A DNA stretch of 17,641 nucleotides from Nanobdellota archaeon (GTDB taxonomy: Archaea; Nanobdellota; Nanobdellia; Pacearchaeales; GW2011-AR1), in contig JAHIVR010000083.1 of NCBI GenBank assembly GCA_018816625.1, positions 1 through 17,641 on the forward strand. The letters are read 5' to 3'. Position 1 is the first letter of the stretch, and each line of letters starts with the position of its first letter. A program made the translations under genes and the position numbers. Under the pieces are notes generated by a model, which was not told where the DNA came from, made no database searches, and saw only the letters and a list, made by a program, of their open reading frames with translations. Below, in pieces: positions 12,786 to 17,641 of the stretch.

Positions 12786-13172
12786 ATGAAAAGGAAATAT
12801 CTTTTTGGGTTTGTTCTTGTTTTTATTGGAATAGCAATTATTCTAAATTCTGTTACAGGAATGACTGGTTTTGCTATATCTAATGGGGCTAGTGAGGGAG
12901 TTAATTTCCTTTTTGGATTGATTCCACTTTTTGCTGGTTTGTTATTGCTCTTATTTGGAAGAAGTGAAGATGACTCTTATTCTGGCAGGGACAGCATGAA
13001 AAGTAGGGATGGGTTAAAGAGACATAATCGTGAGGGAAGAAGAGGGGCAGAACAAATGTATTTTGACCAACACGGAGAGCGTCCTGATGTTAACAGTGAG
13101 GCATTTAAGGCCTTTAAAAGGAAAGTTCATGAAGACGGGTCTTTAGCTAGATATCTTAATGATAGAGATTAG
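12786..13172 (+). CDS. Small membrane protein with two helices and a charged tail
   Basis: From ATG 12786 the protein has 128 aa. An in-frame GTG at 12777 overlaps the stop of the ABC gene and another GTG lies at 12747; the ATG gives the cleanest N-terminus (MKRKYLFGFVLVFIG). Residues ~5-22 and ~44-62 are hydrophobic helices, separated by a stretch with TGMTGFAIS, a short motif I associate with membrane or exported proteins of related archaea (from memory, not checked). The C-terminal ~65 residues are hydrophilic, with many Arg, Asp and Glu (GRDSMKSRDGLKRHNREGRR) and no recognised domain. The gene follows the exporter after 5 bp and is probably co-transcribed, so it may be a partner, but this is inference. 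It overlaps the convergent 471-aa gene by 4 bp. Confidence 0.65.
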   Translation: MKRKYLFGFVLVFIGIAIILNSVTGMTGFAISNGASEGVNFLFGLIPLFAGLLLLLFGRSEDDSYSGRDSMKSRDGLKRHNREGRRGAEQMYFDQHGERPDVNSEAFKAFKRKVHEDGSLARYLNDRD

Positions 13173-14584
13173 GTATAGCTTGCCATTCCGTGAGCTTTTT
13201 TGTATACATCAAAGAATTTGAACATCATATCGACTATTTTTGCTGAAGCCACTGGTCTGAGATGGGTTTTTTCAACCCAGTTCTCTTTTGCTACGATTAT
13301 CTCTTCATCTTTAGATTTTTTTTTCTTTGATGGCCCCGTACTTTTATCATAGCTTCCCATTAATGCTAGAAAAGGATTAGAAGAGTCCTTTGATACTGTT
13401 TTTTGTTCTTCTTCTTCTTGTTCGTCAAGAAAGAAATTTATGTCTTCTTGCAATTGATCCATACTCTCTCCAACAGACCCCTCAATTAAAGTAAAAGCAT
13501 CGGTTAAATCTGATTTATCTAGTTCTTGGTAGAGTTTTGCTATCTCTTCTTCGTTTAGAGTGTAAGCTTTAAAGGTTACATCAACTTTTCCGCCAAAAGT
13601 GTAGTGTTGTGTTCCTGGAACTTTTTGAGGAATTCCCCTAAATCTAAAATCTACCAACATTACCCCATAATATTTTCTTTTTAAAGTTCTGATGAAACTT
13701 TCTTTTGTAAAATCTTTCGGAAGGTCTCCCTCTAAAGCGGTTTCTTTTATCCTTAGTTCCTGTCTTCCTAGCAGAGTTAGTTCCAACAAAAGAGTATTAA
13801 ATACTTTTACCAGTGCCGGGTCTCTTCCAAAATCTTTTGTTTCTAGTTCGGAAGCGGCCTTAAGGTATGGTTTTGCCCATCTTGTATATAATTTTAAAGA
13901 GCTTACCTGACTTTTAAGATAGGATCTTTCCATTGCGTATCTTCTTTTTAATTCTCTTTCCGATTGCTGAACCCACGAATTAAACTCTGCAATTCTTGGA
14001 GTTAGGATTCTTTTAACTCTGTCATTTAAATCTAGCTTTTGGACATCTTTAGTGTCCTTTGCAACTAGAAAGGCATCAATAAGGGTTTGGAATCCTGCCT
14101 GAGAAAGAGCCATTGCTTTTATGCTTGAATTACCTTTAGCAGCTAGATCAACTTTGTCCATCCAGAGTTGTTTAAGAGAGAGAATGGCCGCATCTTTTTT
14201 AGAAGAGTCTTTAAGATCATCATAGGTTTGTAATCTTATTTTGAAATCTCTTAAATCATATATGATATTTAGTATAGATTTTAATACGGTGTTCATTTGT
14301 CCAAGGGTTTGCGTTGCGCTCTGTTGCATTATGCTTGCTTTTCCCCCCATCTCTGAGAAGTGTCCGGAACCTGCAGAAGAAGAAAAATTATCTATTAGCT
14401 TTTCTGGGGCCATTCCAAACTCTTCCATAAGATCAACTATAAAAAAATAAACAGGCTCTAGAGTTTCTGAGCTTGAATCATAAACAAGAGTGTGTTCGGA
14501 ATCAGGCCCTCCTTTACCTTTTTTTGCTAGCTCTGCATAATAAGGACTTATTCTTTCAATAATGTCAGAGATAGAATCTACCAT
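13169..14584 (-). CDS. Unknown 471-aa soluble protein
   Basis: I do not recognise a domain. The protein has no cysteine and no membrane segment, and is mostly helical. Residues ~60-160 carry helices around SATQTLGQMNTVLKSILNII. Residues ~190-300 form a long Arg/Lys/Glu helical section (SERELKRRYAMERSYLKSQV). A more compact, possibly beta-containing part follows at ~300-350 (GVMLVDFRFRGIPQKVPG, QHYTFGGKVDVTFKAYTL). A Glu-rich linker with EQEEEEQ and a Lys-rich stretch KKKKSKDEE precede a C-terminal helix (SAKIVDMMFKFFDVYKKAHG). The stop lies inside the 3' end of the preceding plus-strand gene. Size and conservation-like composition argue for a real, lineage-specific gene. It is divergent from the coiled-coil gene at 14718. 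A structural or scaffold role is conceivable but not shown. Confidence 0.8.
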   Translation of the reverse strand: MVDSISDIIERISPYYAELAKKGKGGPDSEHTLVYDSSSETLEPVYFFIVDLMEEFGMAPEKLIDNFSSSAGSGHFSEMGGKASIMQQSATQTLGQMNTVLKSILNIIYDLRDFKIRLQTYDDLKDSSKKDAAILSLKQLWMDKVDLAAKGNSSIKAMALSQAGFQTLIDAFLVAKDTKDVQKLDLNDRVKRILTPRIAEFNSWVQQSERELKRRYAMERSYLKSQVSSLKLYTRWAKPYLKAASELETKDFGRDPALVKVFNTLLLELTLLGRQELRIKETALEGDLPKDFTKESFIRTLKRKYYGVMLVDFRFRGIPQKVPGTQHYTFGGKVDVTFKAYTLNEEEIAKLYQELDKSDLTDAFTLIEGSVGESMDQLQEDINFFLDEQEEEEQKTVSKDSSNPFLALMGSYDKSTGPSKKKKSKDEEIIVAKENWVEKTHLRPVASAKIVDMMFKFFDVYKKAHGMASYT

Positions 14585-14654
14585 TTTTAACCTGTTTTAT
14601 ATATTATTCAAGGATTGTAGGCTTAAAAAATCTTTGGAAGGCATCGGAATAAGC

Positions 14655-14674
14655 TTTGTTTTATCTAAAACAAA
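14655..14674. promoter_or_regulatory. Inverted repeat in the divergent promoter region
   Basis: TTTGTTTTA (14655-14663) and TAAAACAAA (14666-14674) form a perfect 9-bp palindrome with a 2-bp centre. It lies in the 133-bp gap between divergent genes, 16 bp upstream of the TATA-like box for the 14718 gene. It is a candidate operator or activator site. No cognate regulator is evident. Confidence 0.35.
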
Positions 14675-14689
14675 ATAATTACAAAATCC

Positions 14690-14699
14690 TTAAATACTA
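14690..14699 (+). promoter_or_regulatory. TATA box for the coiled-coil gene
   Basis: TTAAATACTA lies 19-28 nt before the ATG at 14718. There is no SD, so the mRNA is probably leaderless. Confidence 0.45.
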
Positions 14700-14717
14700 A
14701 AACTTCTTGTATTTTTT

Positions 14718-15098
14718 ATGGGGATGTTTGGATTTAAAAGAAGAGATAGGGTAATAGATCTTTCTGAACATTATAGGAAACAGAAAGAACAGATTGACGC
14801 TATGAAAGAAGAGGCAAAGGAGACAAGTCTGGTTGCAGAACACACTACCAAAACTAGCGGAGGAAGCGGGGGTGTTCTTGGTTTTTTTGGAAGTATGAGT
14901 AATTCTAGTGTGAAGGAAACTCCGAGTACCGAATCTGTTGACTTGAGTAGCGTAAACCCTGATGAAAGAAAGAGAAAGCTTGCCAAGAGACTTGCAGACA
15001 TGACAGAAAAAATAGAGGATTTATCTAATCAGATTTACCACCTTCAACAACGTTTTGAGGTTGTGGAAAAGAAATTGAATATCAATAGGTTTGAATAA
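14718..15098 (+). CDS. Unknown 126-aa coiled-coil protein
   Basis: The protein starts MGMFGFKRRDRVIDLSEHY; a second in-frame ATG at 14724 is possible. A helical stretch (~15-40, YRKQKEQIDAMKEEAKE) is followed by a Ser/Gly-rich linker (TSGGSGGVLGFFGSMSNSS). The C-terminal helix at ~81-122 (KRKLAKRLADMTEKIEDLSN, then IYHLQQRFEVVEKKL) has heptad-like spacing of Leu, Met, Ile and Val and should form a coiled coil. There is no cysteine and no membrane segment. The short N-terminal hydrophobic patch followed by basic residues may be a membrane or protein contact. No family is recognised. It lies 21 bp before GluRS and could be co-transcribed, though GluRS has AT-rich promoter-like sequence just upstream. 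Confidence 0.7.
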   Translation: MGMFGFKRRDRVIDLSEHYRKQKEQIDAMKEEAKETSLVAEHTTKTSGGSGGVLGFFGSMSNSSVKETPSTESVDLSSVNPDERKRKLAKRLADMTEKIEDLSNQIYHLQQRFEVVEKKLNINRFE

Positions 15099-15119
15099 AT
15101 TTATTAATGATTTATTCTT

Positions 15120-16340
15120 ATGGGATTCATGAAAGATCTTGATAAAAAAATAAGAGCATATACATTGAAGAATGCGATTGCATACAAGGGAAAAGCAAAT
15201 TCAGGAGCTGTGGTTTCTGCATTATTTAATGAAGGGCTTGATAAAAAAGATGTAAGAGTTGTTATGCCCAAAATCCAGGAGGCAATAAAAGAGATAGAAA
15301 AATTATCTTTAGACAAACAAGAAAAAGAATTTGAAAAGCTAAAGAAAATGGTTAGCGAGAGAGAAGTAAGGGAGGGCCTACCCGAGTTACCAGGAGCAAA
15401 AAAAGGGAAGGTTATAATGAGGTTTGCTCCTTCTCCTTCTGGAGCCATGCATATTGGTCACGCAATGACTGGATCAATATCTTACTTATTTGTAAAAAAA
15501 TATGGTGGGGAATTCTATGTAAGAATTGAGGATACAAACCCAGAAAACATTTATGAGCCTGCATATAAATTGTTGGAAGAGGACTCCAAATGGCTTTTTG
15601 AAGGAAATGCTAAAATCATGATACAGTCAAAGAGAATGGCCAGGTATTACAAATACGCTGAAACCCTGATAAAGAAAAAGTCTGCTTATGTCTGTACTTG
15701 TTCTGGCGATGAATTTAGAAAGTTTTCAAAAAATAAAAAAGAGTGTCCGTGTAGGGCTCTTAATGTTAAAGAGAATATTGGGAGATGGGAAAAAATGAAA
15801 GATAAAAAAGGCTATAAAGAGGGAGAGGTAGTTTTGAGATTTAAGTCAAGTATGAGCCACCCCAATCCTGCAATGAGAGACTTTCCTTTGGCAAGAGTAA
15901 ATACTACAAGTCACCCTTTACAAAAGAAAAAATACAGGGTGTGGCCTTTGATGAATCTCTCCGTTACTGTAGATGATATAGATGCGGGTATGACTCACAT
16001 AATAAGGGCTAAAGAACACAGAGATAATGCAAAAAGACAAGAGATGATGTATAAGATTCTTGGAAAGAAGTTTCCTTGGACGGGTTTTTTAGGAAGGATT
16101 AAATTTAAAGACATGGAATTATCGGCTACAAAAATAACTCAAGGAATAAAAGAAGGTAAATATAAAGGATGGGATGATCCAAGGTTGCCAACCCTTGCCA
16201 CTCTTAGAAACAAAGGATACAAGCCACAAGCATTTTGGAGATTTGCGGAGAATGTTGGTTTGTCTGAAAATGACAAAGTCATGGATAAAAAAGAATTCTT
16301 TACATTGTTAGATAATTTCAATAAAGATAAAAAGCTTTAA
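15120..16340 (+). CDS. gltX: Archaeal-type glutamyl-tRNA synthetase lacking the C-terminal domain
   Basis: This 406-aa protein is a class I aminoacyl-tRNA synthetase of the archaeal GluRS type. It keeps the ~90-residue N-terminal archaeal region, then MRFAPSPSGAMHIGHAMTG with the HIGH signature (111-114), RIEDTNPE, a zinc site C192-x-C194 ... C209-x-C211, the core segments MRDFPLARVN and WPLMNLSVTVDDID, and the second ATP-binding signature LSATK (334-338, the KMSKS equivalent), followed by WDDPRLPTLATLRNKG. It ends at MDKKEFFTLLDNFNKD, where typical archaeal GluRS (roughly 550 aa) continues into the anticodon-binding beta-barrels. No further homologous frame follows the stop. So this is a catalytic-core form: a true minimal GluRS, or a tRNA-modifying relative. 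ATG 15129 is an alternative start. Confidence 0.85.
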   Translation: MGFMKDLDKKIRAYTLKNAIAYKGKANSGAVVSALFNEGLDKKDVRVVMPKIQEAIKEIEKLSLDKQEKEFEKLKKMVSEREVREGLPELPGAKKGKVIMRFAPSPSGAMHIGHAMTGSISYLFVKKYGGEFYVRIEDTNPENIYEPAYKLLEEDSKWLFEGNAKIMIQSKRMARYYKYAETLIKKKSAYVCTCSGDEFRKFSKNKKECPCRALNVKENIGRWEKMKDKKGYKEGEVVLRFKSSMSHPNPAMRDFPLARVNTTSHPLQKKKYRVWPLMNLSVTVDDIDAGMTHIIRAKEHRDNAKRQEMMYKILGKKFPWTGFLGRIKFKDMELSATKITQGIKEGKYKGWDDPRLPTLATLRNKGYKPQAFWRFAENVGLSENDKVMDKKEFFTLLDNFNKDKKL

Positions 16341-16404
16341 ATATGCAAAGAACTATATTTAATCGTGTTCCGTAAGGGATGTTCTGTTATATTAAAGACA
16401 GATA

Positions 16405-16413
16405 AAAGGAGGT
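16405..16413 (+). promoter_or_regulatory. Strong Shine-Dalgarno of the pilin-like gene
   Basis: AAAGGAGGT lies 4 nt before the ATG at 16418, one of the best SD matches in the window. It suggests high translation. A TATA-like ACTATATTTAAT lies at 16351-16362. Confidence 0.6.
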
Positions 16414-16417
16414 TGAG

Positions 16418-16882
16418 ATGATAAAAAATAAGAAAGGTTTGTCAACTGTTGTAACTACTCTTATAATTATTTTATTGGTGCTTGTTGCTATAGGAATTAT
16501 ATGGGTGGTAATTAGGGGGGTTATAGAAGAAGGAACATCAGGAATAGATTATTCTGTTAAATGTGTGGATACTGATGTTAGAGTGACTGCAGCTACATGT
16601 AATGTCGCAGGAGACGTTTGTAGCCTGACTTTTTTGAGGCAGGCAGGATCTGATGATATTGGGGGTGTTATGGCTGTGTTTGTCAATAATACGGGAGCTA
16701 GTACTGCCACTGCATTAAATATTGATGAAAACATCCCTCTTTTAACTACAAAAGTGCAAACTCCTTTAGACTCTGGGATTTTAAGCCCTACGGAAGTGCG
16801 TGTTAACGCTTATTTTGATGACACTTCGGGTCAGCCGTATATTTGCAGTTTGACAAACAAGTTCAGCGTTACAACCGTTTAA
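16418..16882 (+). CDS. Archaeal pilin-like protein with class III signal peptide
   Basis: The 154-aa protein begins MIKNKKGLSTVVTTLI, followed by an uninterrupted hydrophobic helix to about residue 33 (IILLVLVAIGIIWVVI). A short basic leader ending in K-G and followed by L-S-T-V-V is the class III signal used by archaeal type IV pilins and archaellins. A prepilin peptidase would cut after G7. The mature N-terminal helix packs into a filament, and the rest (~35-154) is an outward beta-rich head with four cysteines (C49, C61, C68 and C142) that may form disulphides. The head is rich in Thr, Ser, Val and Asp. No pilus assembly ATPase or membrane component is next to it, so this may be a minor or orphan pilin-like surface protein. 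A T-rich terminator follows. Confidence 0.82.
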   Translation: MIKNKKGLSTVVTTLIIILLVLVAIGIIWVVIRGVIEEGTSGIDYSVKCVDTDVRVTAATCNVAGDVCSLTFLRQAGSDDIGGVMAVFVNNTGASTATALNIDENIPLLTTKVQTPLDSGILSPTEVRVNAYFDDTSGQPYICSLTNKFSVTTV

Positions 16883-16912
16883 TTTTTATTTTTTATATTT
16901 CTATTTATTCTT
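16883..16912 (+). terminator. T-rich terminator after the pilin gene
   Basis: T5 and T6 runs separated by single A or TA bases follow directly after the stop. The minus-strand MscS gene ends shortly after, so this is a convergent intergenic region. Confidence 0.5.
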
Positions 16913-16941
16913 AACTAGCTTGGGCTTTAGAATTATCTAAA

Positions 16942-17641
16942 TTATTTATTAATGTGCACGTCCACTTGTGGAAAAGGTATTTTTATTTTTGCCTTGTTTA
17001 GGGCATTGTAAATTCTTGTGTTTACTTCATCAATAGCAGAAAACCTGTTTTCAAAAGAATCGACATAAAAATATGCTTTAAAGTTTGGGTTTGATTCGGC
17101 CATTTCAAGAAACCTCACCATTGGTTCTGGTTCTTTTTCAAGATTCTTTAGTTGATTTAGTTCTTTTAACACTACTTTTTTTGACCTTGGCGATGTCAGA
17201 CCCGTGAGCAACACTAAAAGGAATAACTGCTCTAGATTTTGGTTCTGGTAGAGCAACGTTTTGAATTCTTCCATCAGCTATCTTATTATTGGGGATTATT
17301 AGTTCGTTATCCAAAGTTCTTGGTCTTGTTGTCCTTAGACCTATCTTTTCTATTTTTCCTCTTGTTCCTGCATCAAGATAAATTAAATCCCCCACTCTTA
17401 CTGTGTGATCAAGAACAACTGCTGCGCCTGAAAAAATATTGCTTAGGATAGGTTGTAATGCTAGTGCAACTGCTAATCCCGCAATTCCCAAACCTGCTAG
17501 TAAAGGAGTTATTTCAATTCCCCACAAACTAAGCATATAAAGAAAGGCCATTATTATTAGGACTATCCTTAAAACACTATGGAATAAAGAAACTAAACTA
17601 TCATCAACATCTGATTTTGTTTTTGAAGTTATTTTTTTAAA
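16942..17641 (-). pseudogene. MscS-family mechanosensitive channel, frameshifted and cut by the window edge
   Basis: Two minus-strand frames together encode one MscS-like small-conductance mechanosensitive channel. The upstream frame is open to the window edge and covers the pore helix and beta domain: ITPLLAGLGIAGLAVALALQ (TM3), NIFSGAAVVLD, VGDLIYLDAGTRGKIEKIGL, then IIPNNKIADGRIQN. It continues to about residue SDIAKVKK and then goes out of frame, with a stop at 17138. The other frame (16942 to ~17175) continues with KVVLKELNQLKNLEKEPEPM to the C-terminus QVDVHINK. The joint is a run of seven A on the coding strand (T7 at 17176-17182); six would restore the frame. This may be a true mutation, phase variation or a sequencing indel. 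The 5' part of the gene lies beyond 17641. Confidence 0.8.

Noticed and set aside
16341..16417. Search for a shifted-frame continuation of GluRS
   Set aside because: The 77 bp after the stop contain promoter-like sequence and an SD for the pilin gene and no residues typical of the GluRS C-terminal domain.
1..17641. CRISPR array, insertion sequence or rRNA
   Set aside because: No regularly spaced repeats, transposase signatures or rRNA segments were seen; the only multi-copy elements are the short repeats listed.

Overview
The window looks like chromosomal DNA from an AT-rich archaeon. The best guess is a DPANN-type lineage (Woesearchaeota/Pacearchaeota-like), but that placement is inference. 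The archaeal evidence is direct: ribosomal proteins eL33 and uL16 (L10e type), an archaeal-type GluRS, a tRNA gene with a bulge-helix-bulge intron, a class III signal-peptide pilin, and TATA boxes about 20-30 nt before start codons with little or no leader. A recurring promoter block reads AAGATTTATA. There are no CRISPR arrays, rRNAs or recognisable insertion sequences.

Layout. (1) 1-1290: the 3' part of a FAD-dependent oxidoreductase gene, then tRNA-Val(UAC) with a 105-nt intron and, 42 bp after it, a damaged second copy of the tRNA 3' end. (2) 1355-4896: a large nucleotidyltransferase (NTase) protein with a HEPN-like region, a small putative HTH protein, a DUF4870-type membrane protein and a Trm11-like RNA methyltransferase. 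(3) 4931-6088: a ribosomal cluster (eL33, an unknown 96-aa protein, uL16), with a duplicated uL16 start region. (4) 6293-8217: an unknown 188-aa helical protein, a 57-aa zinc-finger protein, a 61-aa two-helix membrane protein, and a second NTase/HEPN-like protein convergent to them. (5) 8267-10952, all on the minus strand: a 608-aa endonuclease IV-fold TIM-barrel protein, a 202-aa acidic protein and a 35-aa acidic microprotein. (6) 10999-14584: a fused ABC exporter, a small membrane protein, and a convergent 471-aa unknown protein. (7) 14718-16882: a coiled-coil protein, a GluRS without its anticodon-binding domain, and a pilin-like protein. (8) 16942-17641: an MscS channel gene, frameshifted at a 7-A run and cut by the window edge.

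Translation-related genes dominate the recognisable content: the tRNA, two ribosomal proteins, GluRS and a probable tRNA methyltransferase. Between them lie lineage-specific unknowns. The items most worth following are the two paralogous NTase/HEPN-like proteins, the endonuclease IV-like protein with a roughly 250-residue insert, the minimal GluRS, and the tRNA-Val locus with its competing intron folds and 3'-end duplication. No complete new defence or mobile system can be demonstrated from the sequence alone.
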